Shown: positions 34,686 to 45,595 of the stretch, one piece after another
How positions within the stretch are numbered: position 1 is the first letter of the stretch
Layout: each line of letters begins with the position of its first letter
Made by a program: the position numbers and the translations under genes
Assembly (NCBI GenBank): GCA_039621445.1
Contig: CP154955.1
Location: forward strand, 31,514,542-31,578,541
Source of the DNA: Euglena gracilis
Taxonomy: Eukaryota > Euglenida > Euglenophyceae > Euglenales
DNA length: 64,000 nt
Reading direction: 5' to 3'
Notes under the pieces: model-generated
Database searches by the model: none
Told to the model about the DNA's origin: nothing
Seen by the model: only the letters and a program-made list of their open reading frames with translations

Positions 34686-37600
34686 AAATGCGACGGAAAT
34701 CGTGCTTTTCACGATTCCGCTCGCGATTTCCGCGATTCAGATCGCGATTTTCGCGAATCTGAAAAATTTTTCGTGAAAGTGAAAAATTTTTTCGCGGGAA
34801 ATGCGACGGAAATCGTGCTTTTCACGATTCCGCTCGCGATTTCCGCGATTCAGATCGCGATTTTCGCGAATCTGAAAATTTTTCGTGAAAGTGAAAAATT
34901 TTTCGCGGGAAATGCGACGGAAATCGTGCTTTTCACGATTCCGCTCGCGATTTCCGCGATTCAGATCGCGATTTTCGCGAATCTGAAAAATTTTTCGTGA
35001 AAGTGAAAAATTTTTCGCGGGAAATGCGACGGAAATCGTGCTTTTCACGATTCCGCTCGCGATTTCCGCGATTCAGATCGCGATTTTCGCGAATCTGAAA
35101 AATTTTTCGTGAAAGTGAAAAATTTTTCGCGGGAAATGCGACGGAAATCGTGCTTTTCACGATTCCGCTCGCGATTTCCGCGATTCAGATCGCGATTTTC
35201 GCGAATCTGAAAAATTTTTCGTAGAAGTGAAAAATTTTTCGCGGGAAATGCGACGGAAATCGTGCTTTTCACGATTCCGCTCGCGATTTCCGCGATTCAG
35301 ATCGCGATTTTCGCGAATCTGAAAAATTTTTCGTGAAAGTGAAAAATTTTTCGCGGGAAATGCGACGGAAATCGTGCTTTTCACGATTCCGCTCGCGATT
35401 TCCGCGATTCAGATCGCGATTTTCGCGAATCTGAAAAATTTTTCGTAGAAGTGAAAAATTTTTCGCGGGAAATGCGACGGAAATCGTGCTTTTCACGATT
35501 CCGCTCGCGATTTCCGCGATTCAGATCGCGATTTTCGCGAATCTGAAAAATTTTTCGTGGAAGTGAAAAATTTTTCGCGGGAAATGCGACGGAAATCGTG
35601 TTTTTCACGATTCCGCTCGCGATTTCCGCGATTCAGATCGCGATTTTCGCGAATCTGAAAAATTTTCGTGAAAGTGAAAAATTTTTCGCGGGAAATGCGA
35701 CGGAAATCGTGCTTTTCACGATTCCGCTCGCGATTTCCGCGATTCAGATCGCGATTTTCGCGAATCTGAAAAATTTTTCGTGAAAGTGAAAATTTTTTCG
35801 CGGGAAATGCGACGGAAATCGTGCTTTTCACGATTCCGCTCGCGATTTCCGCGATTCAGATCGCGATTTTCGCGAATCTGAAAAATTTTTCGTGAATGTG
35901 AAAAATTTTTCGCGGGAAATGCGACGGAAATCGTGCTTTTCACGATTCCGCTCGCGATTTCCGCGATTCAGATCGCGATTTTCGCGAATCTGAAAAATTT
36001 TTCGTGAAAGTGCGACGGAAATCGTGTTTTTCACGATTCCGCTCGCGATTTCCGCGATTCAGATCGCGATTTTCGCGAATCTGAAAAATTTTTCGTGGAA
36101 GTGAAAAATTTTTCGCGGAAATGCGACGGAAATCGTGTTTTTCACGATTCCGCTCGCGATTTCCGCGATTCAGATCGCGATTTTCGCGAATCTGAAAAAT
36201 TTTTCGTGAAAGTGAAAATTTTTTCGCGGGAAATGCGACGGAAATCGTGCTTTTCACGATTCCGCTCGCGATTTCCGCGATTCAGATCGCGATTTTCGCG
36301 AATCTGAAAAATTTTTCGTGAAAGTGAAAAATTTTTCGCGGGAAATGCGACGGAAATCGTGCTTTTCACGATTCCGCTCGCGATTTCCGCGATTCAGATC
36401 GCGATTTTCGCGAATCTGAAAAATTTTTCGTGAAAGTGAAAAATTTTTCGCGGGAAATGCGACGGAAATCGTGCTTTTCACGATTCCGCTCGCGATTTCC
36501 GCGATTCAGATCGCGATTTTCGCGAATCTGAAAATTTTTTGGTGAAAGTAAAAATTTTTTCCCGGAAATGCGACGGAAATCGTGCTTTTCACGATTCCGC
36601 TCGCGATTTCCGCGATTCAGATCGCGATTTTCGCGAATCTGTTTTCGCGAATCTGAAAAATTTTTTCGTGAAAGTGAAAAATTTTTCGCGGGAAATGCGA
36701 CGGAAATCGTGCTTTTCACGATTCCGCTCGCGATTTCCGCGATTCAGATCGCGATTTTCGCGAATCTGAAAAAATTTTTTGTGAGAGTGAAAAATTTTTC
36801 GCGGGAAATGCGACGGAAATCGTGCTTTTCACGATTCCGCTCGCGATTTCCGCGATTCAGATCGCGATTTTCGCGAATCTGAAAAATTTTTCGTGAAAGT
36901 GAAAAATTTTTCGCGGGAAATGCGACGGAAATCGTGCTTTTCACGATTCCGCTCGCGATTTCCGCGATTCAGATCGCGATTTTTGCGAATCTGAAAAATT
37001 TTTTGTGGAAGTGAAAAATTTTTCGCGGGAAATGCGACGGAAATCGTGCTTTTCACGATTCCGCTCGCGATTTCCGCGATTCAGATCGCGATTTTCGCGA
37101 ATCTGAAAAATTTTTCGTGAAAGTGAAAAATTTTTCGCGGGAAATGCGACGGAAATCGTGCTTTTCACGATTCCGCTCGCGATTTCCGCGATTCAGATCG
37201 CGATTTTCGCGAATCTGAAAAATTTTTTCGTGAAAGTGAAAAATTTTTCGCGGGAAATGCGACGGAAATCGTGCTTTTCACGATTCCGCTCGCGATTTCC
37301 GCGATTCAGATCGCGATTTTCGCGAATCTGAAAAATTTTTCGTGAAAGTGAAAAATTTTTCGCGGGAAATGCGACGGAAATCGTGCTTTTCACGATTCCG
37401 CTCGCGATTTCCGCGATTCAGATCGCGATTTTCGCGAATCTGAAAAATTTTTCGTGAAAGTGAAAAATTTTTCGCGGGAAATGCGACGGAAATCGTGCTT
37501 TTCACGATTCCGCTCGCGATTTCCGCGATTCAGATCGCGATTTTCGCGAATCTGAAAATTTTTCGTGAAAGTGAAAAATTTTTCGCGGGAAATGCGACGG

Positions 37601-38575
37601 AAATCGTGTTTTTCACGATTCCGCTCGCGATTTCCGCGATTCAGATCGCGATTTTCGCGAATCTGAAAAATTTTTCGTGAAAGTGAAAAATTTTTCGCGG
37701 GAAATGCGACGGAAATCGTGCTTTTCACGATTCCGCTCGCGATTTCCGCGATTCAGATCGCGATTTTCGCGAATCTGAAAAATTTTTCGTGTAAATGAAA
37801 AATTTTTCGCGGGAAATGCGACGGAAATCGTGCTTTTCCCGATTCCGCTCGCGATTTCCGCGATTCAGATCGCGATTTTCGCTAATCTGAAAAATGTTTC
37901 GTGAAAGTGAAAAATTTTTCGCGGGAAATGCGACGGAAATCGTGCTTTTCACGATTCCGCTCGCGATTTCCGCGATTCAGATCGCGATTTTCGCGAATCT
38001 GAAAAATTTTTCGTGAAGATGAAAATTTTTCGCGGGAAATGCGACGGAAATCGTGCTTTTCACGATTCCGCTCGCGATTTCCGCGATTCAGATCGCGATT
38101 TTCGCGAATCTGAAAAATTTTTCGTGAAAGTGAAAAATTTTTCGCGGGAAATGCGACGGAAATCGTGCTTTTCACGATTCCGCTCGCGATTTCCGCGATT
38201 CAGATCGCGATTTTCGCGAATCTGAAAAATTTTTCGTGGAAGTGAAAAAGTTTTAACGCGAAATTCGACGGCAATCACGCTTTTCACGATTCCGCTCGCG
38301 ATTTCCGCGATTCAGATCGCGATTTTCGCGACTCTGAAAAATTGTTCATGGAAGGGAAAAATTTTTCGCGGGAAATGCAACGGAAATCTTGCTTTCACGA
38401 TTCCGCTCGCGATTTCCGCGATTCAGATCGCGATTTTCGCGAATCTGAAAAATTTTTCGTGAAAGTGAAAAATTTTTTCGCGGGAAATACGACGGAAATC
38501 GTGTTTTTCACGATTCCGCTCGCGATTTCCGCGATTCAGATCGCGATTTTCGCGAATCTGAAAAATTTTTCGTGG

Positions 38576-38652
38576 AAATCGCGAGCGGAATCGTGAAAAG
38601 CACGATTTCCGTCGCATTTCCCGCGAAAAATTTTTCACTTCCACGAAAAATT
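38576..38652 (-). repeat. inverted satellite fragment at the array end
   Basis: After the last plus-oriented GTGGAAATCG the sequence turns into the reverse complement of the monomer for about 75 bp, ending in TTCCACGAAAAATTCG. This forms a head-to-head junction with the array. Confidence 0.85.
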
Positions 38653-39476
38653 CGTAGCCGGGCCGGGGGGAAGGAGGTCTAGGACACTTAGATGAATGGT
38701 GGTCTTTGGTATCGCAAAGTGAACAACGGGATTTGTGGCGGGATTCCGCATAACGGGGGGAACGGTATTCCGTTCTACCGTCAAACCGTCGTGGTGAACG
38801 GGTTTCCCGTCGACCATGACCGGTGTACCGGGGTTTCCCCGGTGACTCGCGCGAAGAGGATGATCCACTTCGCGAACGAGATCGTGAAGAATCACGATTG
38901 AAATCCCGTTTTCTGGCAGGGGGACCAGGTGACCGACTGCGAGGAGGTCGGGTTTCCCGACCATCACGCGACGGTGACTTGGGCCTACTACCGCTAAAAC
39001 GGTTCTCCGAAGACCGTGAAGCGCCCGATTGACGCGAGAAACCGGAGGAACCCGATTCTCATGAGGCGGTCGAGCCCCTAGGACTTTGAATACGCTTTCG
39101 CGCATCGGGATTCGGGCATTCCCGAGACATGTGACCAGATTTGTTACACAAAAAGCACAGTTTATCCGTGCCTTGGTCAGAAGAACGCTGATTCCGCGTC
39201 TTCGATTCCGTGGTGGGTGATTTTTGTAACGCATTTACCGCAACAGCAGGGATTCCCGCGGTGGGATGCGTTTGGAAAGCGGACTGTATTTGTCCCAAAA
39301 CTTGAGTGAGCTTGAGTTGTTTTGATACATAATTCCAACGTTGGGCAAGAGTCATCTCATGCCTTGCCAACTCCTCGCGATGGATATCCTTCACGAGGGA
39401 TGGTGTGAAATGCATCAAAACCGCATCGAATTGTTCGCACATTTGCTTCTCGCTAAGTTCATCAACTTCGGAAGCA

Positions 39477-39764
39477 TGAGAGCGCGGGCCAGATTTGAGA
39501 TTTATTTTGGTAAGAGATGCCAGCTGAAATTATGAATTGCCTCACAGAGATTTTTGGGAATTACATTTTTCACAGGCAAGCTGGCAAACAGTGTACAAGT
39601 TTGCGTGGGACTCTGAACTGGATTCAAAGTATCAAGTCTTGTCTTCTGGGGTGCTGTGTGGGGAAGTTTGGGAAGAAGACCCCTGAAGGCTGAAAAGTTG
39701 GAATTGGCCAGAAGTCTGATGTGGTGAAATTATCTGGACACACTGGACCATCCCCCAACTTGCA
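39477..39764 (+). repeat. left LTR of the TRIM/LARD element
   Basis: TG...CA bounded, 288 bp. Confidence 0.85.
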
Positions 39765-40847
39765 CAAACTTGTATGAGATTTGCAGTGCAGAAAAGCCCC
39801 GTACAAACGTACCTGTGGAGCCGGGGGACACTCAGAAGTGAAAAGGCATGGAAGTGGCAGGCCAGCTCAGCAGCAGAAGGGGGACAAGGCAGAGGAAGGC
39901 ATCAGTTGGCACACAGTGAGATGCTGTGTTGGGCCACCATGATCAACTCTCCAGATCAAGCTAGCAGCAGGTGATCCTGGAGTTGGTGTGCTGCTGTGGA
40001 TCTTGGTTGGAGCCTGGGCTGAAGGACAGACGAATGTCAATCACAGCCCGCATCATCATCAATAATCTATCTCAATCTCCATAATGTCTGTCAAGATGTC
40101 ATTTCAGGGTCAAGTTCAAGTCAAGATGTCAAGTTCAAGTTCAAGATCCCAAGGAATCTGTGGTGGAAGAAAGTTGTCATTTCAAGATTTCAATTTCCCA
40201 AGGTCAATCTGTGAAGGAGTTCTGTCATCATTTCCAAGATTTCAAGTCCCCAAGGCCAATCTGTGGAGGATCCAAGGTGTGATGTCCAAGATTTCAAGTT
40301 CCCAAGTTCAAGATGTCAAGTTTCAACGTCATTGGTCAATTTCCCCCTGGAGATTTCGGCGCGAGGAGCCTGACCTCGTAAAAAACAGTGATGAGGGTTG
40401 TGCAACAGCCCTACAAATGCACATCTGGTGGCCATCTTCGAGTTCGTCTACCTGTTGCTGCTGTGATGGCTGTGGTGTGTGCCGCCTCCCCGTTCGGTGC
40501 TGGGCCGCTTCAAGGGGGCTCTGCTCCGGTTTGGCTCGGCGGGGGTCGCCGAAGCACCGGCTGGACCCCATGGGGGGTCATGTTGTACGGGGTAGGTCGT
40601 ACGACATGGCTCTCTAAGGTGGAAAGGCTGGGGTGGAGGTAGGCGGGCCCCACATGGTATTTATCTGTGGATTTGGACATGATTACGATTATCTGTGGAT
40701 TCGAAGATTTTGCAATTTAAATTCGAGAACCGCCATTCGTCACTTTCCATGTCGCTGCTGCGTGTGTGTGTGTTGTGTGTTGAATTTTTATCTCCGGCCC
40801 GCTCATTTTTTTACTTCCGTTTTGGACAATTGCCTGGCAATTGTTTT

Positions 40848-40859
40848 TGGGAAGGGGGG
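40848..40859 (+). promoter_or_regulatory. polypurine tract of the TRIM/LARD element
   Basis: GGGAAGGGGGG directly before the right LTR; it would prime plus-strand DNA synthesis in the parent element. Confidence 0.6.
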
Positions 40860-41146
40860 TGAGAGCGCGGGCCAGATTTGAGATTATTTTGGTAAGAGAT
40901 GCCAGCTGAAATTATGAATTGCCTCACAGAGATTTTTGGGAATTACATTTTTCACAGGCAAGCTGGCAAACAGTGTACAAGTTTGCGTGGGACTCTGAAC
41001 TGGATTCAAAGTATCAAGTCTTGTCTTCTGGGGTGCTGTGTGGGGAAGTTTGGGAAGAAGACCCCTGAAGGCTGAAAAGTTGGAATTGGCCAGAAGTCTG
41101 ATGTGGTGAAATTATCTGGACACACTGGACCATCCCCCAACTTGCA
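40860..41146 (+). repeat. right LTR of the TRIM/LARD element
   Basis: 287 bp, one T shorter than the left copy near its start. Confidence 0.85.
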
Positions 41147-42234
41147 AGTGTTAACCATTTGGCATACCAAAGGGCAATGGATTTCCATTTGCGATCCGAT
41201 GGCGCGCATTGTCGCCATTTCTTCTCCAGGGTAATCCTGGTGACCAAACTTGAGTTGGTTGAAGCGTATTGCTCAAGCAGGTCCTCAAATGATACGCCAT
41301 TACGTATCACCAAATTACGTGCGCGTTCTCGCTCTTCCCTCGGTAGACACTCGATGAATTCCATCTTGACTACCTCAGGATTCGGGTCTTGGGTGGGTCC
41401 CTTTAGTGCCCAGTAATACTCCCAATCCCGAAAAAATTGTCTCCATGTGGTTGGATCCCTGTCCCATTGGGGCTTCACCTTGTTCGCGATTGCGATGGTG
41501 CCTTGGAAGTCTCTCTGAGTAACCCGCTGACCCTCGGTGGTATTCCAGGGGTTTGGGTCCGGGTAATTCTTAACACCAGACGCGTTTCGCGGATTTTCCG
41601 CTCCGTGTGTACCCCGTGCAGGATTTGCCGCACCAAGTGTAGGAGTGGCAGGATTTTCCTGCGGGAAATGCGAAAAATGTGGTGAAATTCTCCCGGTGGG
41701 GCGGGTTTCCCGCCGAAATCCCGATGGGTGATCTGGCATTCCAGAACCCGATGGTGGTTGGTAGGGTCGCGCATGCGACACATGACCAATACCAGGAGTG
41801 GGTTGTTGGCTCATTCCTCGCACAAGGCTGGAATGTTGAATTTCTTGGTGGAGACTCGAATTTTCGAGGGGTGGACCAAATTCTTCAACGGGAATGTCCT
41901 TTGAAAAGTGGGTTTGTGGTGTGGGCAAATGCAAAGGTGGTACAATTCGCGTTTTCGCGTGTGGTTGTACCAAATTCGCGGTGGATGTAGGGATTCCTAC
42001 TCCAGAAACGGTAATTTGAGAACGCAATTCCGGGACATTTGGAATGCCAACCGCGGCGCTTACCGCGGTGGGTGGTGGCACAACCGGTACCGGAGTGGAC
42101 ATTTTATCCAAACTCGCGGACAAGTCATGCACCGTTTCTTCCAAATGTTCCACCAGCTGGAGTTGGCCGCAAATACGGTCAACCTCAGCCTCCAAATGCC
42201 GAATGCGTTTGCGGTAACGGGAAAAATCTTCCAA

Positions 42235-42386
42235 GTGTGGCAACTTTTCAGACACCAAGTGCAAATCTTGTACAAATTTTCCTTGGGACTCCTCCACATT
42301 CCGGAGTTGAGTGTGGCAACTTTTCAGACACCAAGTGCAAATCTTGTACAAATTTTCCTTGGGACTCCTCCACATTCCGGAGTTGA
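42235..42386. repeat. perfect 76-bp tandem duplication in gag
   Basis: Copies 42235-42310 and 42311-42386 appear identical. As 76 is 3n+1, the second copy throws the gag frame; the readings on both sides overlap across it. Confidence 0.95.
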
Positions 42387-44230
42387 CCCGCAAGCGCTTT
42401 TACCGCATTTGAGAGAGTTTGCAATTGGTGGAGTGACTTAGTGGGGGTTTCCACGGTGGTGCGCGAATTTTCCGCGGTTGGCTTTTCCAACAACGCAGAA
42501 ATTCGTCCATCCAACCGCGAAACCTCATCTTGCATGGATCGGGCATTCCGATTCACGCTTTCCTCAAGTTCGAGCAAACTCGTGCAAAATGCTTGCAAGG
42601 TTTCCTTGTTGTCACCAAGCATTTTGTCATAGAATGAGCGAAATTCCGGTGACTCGGATATCCGAGCACGCGAAACGGGGGGAAGCGAGCGGATTTCCGC
42701 CACTGTGGTGGACAACAAAGTGGAACGGGTTTGTAATTCCCCAATAGCGGCTTGAATACCACTAATGTCGGGAATTCGCTTGGAAAGTGCGGAAACATGC
42801 TCCCGCAAACCGACAACGGTGGCATTAATACCGCCAATGTCCGTTTGCGATTGTTGTTGCGCGAAATCCAACCGTTGTGCGCAATCCGCGATTTTCGCGT
42901 TCAAGGAGGTTAATCCATCCTGATTTGCGGCACAATGACAGGATTTCTGCTCCAAGTGTAGGATGCGTTCCTCCAAAAGTTGAATTTGCGTGCGCGGAAC
43001 AAAATTTTCTTGCACTTTCGCCTGGAATTGCTTCAAATGCTCGATTTCCGAGCAAAGATGCAAAATCCGCTGTTGGGCTTCTTGGAAAGAGGTGGTGAGT
43101 GCGGCAAAATGCTCAACCGCGACAAAGTTACCGATTTCCGGCATTTTGGGGGTGGCATTTTGCGCTTGTAACTGGTGCTGCAATTGCAGTAGCATTGTTG
43201 AACAAGACTCCACTTTGGCAAAAAGATGGTTTATACCATCTTGCACATGCAGAAACTTGGAATCATTCCGGGTTTCCGCTTCATGCAGTGTTTCACTGAT
43301 TTGTCGGAAATTTTGTGGAAGTTGTATGTGCAAAATAGTGTCAACACTTTCTCGAAAAAGCTGAAGGTCTTTCCCCGCATTTTCAAAATTGTGTTGGCAA
43401 CATTTGCCGACTTCCAGCAAATAATTCCAGCAATATTCCAGTTTGGTGTTGACAACCCTTTGATTGTCCTCATCAAACTGCAAAACCTTGTTGAGCATGG
43501 TTGCGCATTCCGCAACACATTGATGGACATGCAAAATTTGCTTGCTTAGCGGGTGATCCGCTGGAAGTTGACCGAGAATTCGGAAAACATCACCGGGTGT
43601 GAGGTTATCCCTCAAATCTTCCTCATAGTCCTCCACAACGGGAACGGCACCAGAGATTTCCGGTACCACCAGACGCATATCTGGGTTCCATGGCAATGTA
43701 GGGAAAACCGCAGTTTCCGCGGGTAATCCCGGCAATGCCCGAAATGGTGTGTGGGGTGGGAATTGAGGGGGGGGTTGGAAAAAACACGGTGTTTCCACCG
43801 AGTTGCACTCCAAAAGGCCCGCCGGTGCTTCCACCGGGGATCTTTCGGGTGTGAACAGAGCAAAGGGCACATACCCCTCACTTTGTTCGTGGGTAACATG
43901 GGTAACCAAGTGTGAAGGTGCAAGGGGTTCATCCCCTCGCCGTATCAATGGTGGGTGAACCGGGATGGAGGAAGGCATTTTGCCACCTACATCCCGCACA
44001 ATCAATGACAATGATGATGAAGAGGGTTCATTACCCCCATGCAATAATAAAGGCGTTTCGCCTTTTGACAATGACAAATGAGTCAAATTGCCTTCTTCTT
44101 GCTTGGGGGGTCGGGAATTGGAACTTGTTTCATTCAAACCGTTCCAATCCCCGCAATCTTCATCAAAATTGCTCAATGAACTCATCAACAAATCATAATC
44201 AAATTTGGGGTTGGGGCTTGTGCTCTGCAT

Positions 44231-44897
44231 CTTTTGAGATGGGTAAAAAGGCAAAAACCCAAAAACACTCTGGAATAAGCAGAGAAACAGGGACCAGAAA
44301 GGTTGTATCGGCTATTACCGAACAGAGCCTTCTGAGACCTGTATCCTTGCTTAGAGGTTGGCTAGGGGCCAGGAACAGTACTTTCACCGTGTTTCACGGC
44401 TCAGTACGATCCTCACCACCAGTCAACCACAGAGTTTCTCTGTGTGGAACGTCTGTGTAGGATCGTTGCCTAAATCTGCTACCAAGTGTACGTCCAAGGA
44501 CTTCCCTTTGACCCTTTTCACCCCGGAAAAGCCTGTTTCGCTTTCTCCTGGTGCGCACCTACTTAGGTGAGTAAAAATCCTTGGAGTAACAAAGCCCTTT
44601 TTCCCAATTCTCCTATGCTGAGGCAAAGCACAAAGCAAAGCGCTGTGAAAGGATTTTCCTTCACAGTTGTGTTCAGCCCTTTCAGAGGTTTATCCTCTTA
44701 CTTCAAAACAGTCAGAATGTGAAGAATAGAATACCACCTGTGAGGAAAAAAGGTCACGCAGGCACGTGTGATACGTGTCGCTAAATCCCATAGGATCTGC
44801 CACGATCGTCAGGCTGTGCTCATACACAGCCGTCAGATTGGGACAGATCCAGACTCTGCAGATTTCCTACAGAGCTGGGATCGTGCCTGGTACACAA
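44231..44897 (-). mobile_element. probable 5' LTR and leader of the minus-strand gag element
   Basis: Viral coding sequence stops near 44898. On the minus strand the following DNA begins TGTGTACCAGG. About 400 nt later comes GTACA followed by CTTGGTAGCAGATTTAGG, whose TGGTAGCAGA resembles the initiator-tRNA primer-binding site TGGTATCAGA. The remaining 230 nt lead to the gag ATG. The second LTR is not in the window (satellite lies where it would be), so the LTR ends are inferred. Confidence 0.4.
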
Positions 44898-45563
44898 GCA
44901 CTCCGCGTCCGCGTAGCGGCTGAAGAGCTGCAGTTTGCGCCGGGCCACGTCCTCGGTGATCCCGGCCGTGCTGAGGTAGCTCGCGTAGAGGTCCACCGCC
45001 TTCCGGGCGTTCTCCCCCACGGGGTAGGGGTCCGCGTCCCCGGCCAGTGCCTCGTAGAAGTCCCACCCGAACAGGTTGATCACGTTCTCGGCCGGCATGC
45101 CGATCACCAGCGAAATCATCTGGGTCACGTAGGACACGCGTTCGTTCTCGAGGGAGATGGCGGTTTGGAAGTAGTCCCGGTCCACGTACTTGAACATGCC
45201 CTTGGCATCGGTGCGCATGCGCCGGTTGCCCCACTTGATGGGGGCCCCGGCGATGGGGACCCCCTGGTTGTTCATCAGCGCCAGGTTCAGCACCCCGGGC
45301 TCCCCGCTCGGGGTCATGTGGGCCTGCTGGAAGGCCCCGCGCTCCGCGGAGCGCTTCCCGAACGCGAAGAAGCTGGACAGCCCCTCCCGGCGGTCCGAGC
45401 TCACGTCCTTGTAGGCCTGAGGCTCGGGCGGGGTGACCATACTGTCACCCACCGGATAAAAATAGTTTCCGGCGATTTGCACCTTTCCCTTGTCGTCGGG
45501 TTGTGTACCCCCCCGGGAGGGGAGGAACTCGGTGGAGTTGTTGATGCGCAGACGGTGAATCAT
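44898..45563 (-). pseudogene. viral protein, unknown, 3' end lost to the retroelement
   Basis: The start is the ATG at 45563, 24 nt after a GTTGGATC motif followed by a T5 run. About 220 residues are open: an N-terminal basic stretch, a Phe/Arg segment (EGLSSFFAFGKRSAERG), a central beta-like part, and a C-terminal helical part (VTQMISLVIGMPAENVINLFG, ARRKLQLFSRYADAE). After about 44898 the reading enters retroelement sequence, so the true end is missing. The frame at 19117-19490, across the large insertion, may hold it. Position among capsid-side genes suggests a virion protein. No family recognised. Confidence 0.5.
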
Positions 45564-45580
45564 GCCGCTTTGTCAAAAAG

Positions 45581-45588
45581 ATCCAACG
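45581..45588 (-). promoter_or_regulatory. viral start-site motif GTTGGATC
   Basis: Followed by T5; 24 nt before the ATG at 45563. Confidence 0.65.
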
Positions 45589-45595
45589 GTGGCGA

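Larger units (their letters stand above)
20270..38575 (+). repeat. 112-bp satellite array, about 163 head-to-tail copies
   Basis: The monomer is made of short dyads: GATCGCGATTTTCGCGAATC, two GAAAAATTTTTC palindromes, and AATCGTGCTTTTCACGATT. I count 16 CpG per 112 bp in the consensus. Most monomers are identical except in one spacer (CGTGAAAGTGAAAAA versus CGTGGAAGTG, CGTGGAAATG, CGTAGAAGTG and one-base length changes). Outlier monomers occur at about 22060-22130, 33960-34020 and 38240-38400, the last three marking decay at the right edge. Because 112 is 3n+1, open readings of 75 or 112 residues recur and are artefacts. The array may be a centromeric, heterochromatic or simply expanded satellite; the sequence alone does not say. 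Confidence 0.97.
39477..41146 (+). mobile_element. TRIM/LARD-type LTR element inserted in gag
   Basis: Two direct repeats of 288 and 287 bp, each starting TGAGAGCGCGGG and ending CCCAACTTGCA, differ by essentially one base. They bound 1.1 kb without any retroelement domain. A purine run, GGGAAGGGGGG, abuts the right repeat and serves as a polypurine tract, giving plus orientation. The interior has a tandem repeat of about 55 bp with CAAGATTTCAA and CCCAAGG (40130-40330). The flanking gag frame joins exactly at the outer edges, so no target duplication is present. Confidence 0.8.
38653..44230 (-). pseudogene. gag of an LTR retroelement, broken; two zinc knuckles
   Basis: The start is the ATG at 44230. 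An acidic/Pro-rich head is followed by about 450 residues of coiled coil (43550-42180), a Pro-rich linker, and a capsid-like core (WRQFFRDWEYYW, FIECLPREERERARNLV, about 41150-41420). The core is clearly homologous to that of the gag at 53290 (WQDFEVDWNLYW, FEACLGPRLREEI). After the TRIM insertion the frame resumes at 39475 with VDELSEKQMCEQFDAVLM and a CFLCNKSGHMSREC knuckle. A TGA at 39059 stops it, but the same frame continues through an Arg/Ser-rich stretch to a second CCHC knuckle, CSLCDTKDHHSSKC (38684-38725). The satellite cuts it off at 38653. A 76-bp duplication shifts the frame at 42235-42386. No pol is present. Confidence 0.75.

Noticed and set aside
20270-38575. CRISPR-like array
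   Set aside because: The 112-bp monomers are contiguous and lack unique spacers, and the DNA is eukaryotic.
20364-38644. Dozens of open readings of 61-149 residues across the satellite, on both strands
   Set aside because: They recur every 112 bp, track the monomer and change only with spacer variants. The repeat length (3n+1) and absence of stops in the unit explain them.
40388-40642. Possible gene inside the TRIM/LARD element
   Set aside because: Short overlapping readings without any retroelement or cellular domain, in an element class that normally lacks genes.
44820-44897. Last 25 residues of the reading that ends at 44820
   Set aside because: Composition changes abruptly at 44898 to retroelement leader sequence; the tail is read-through, not native protein.
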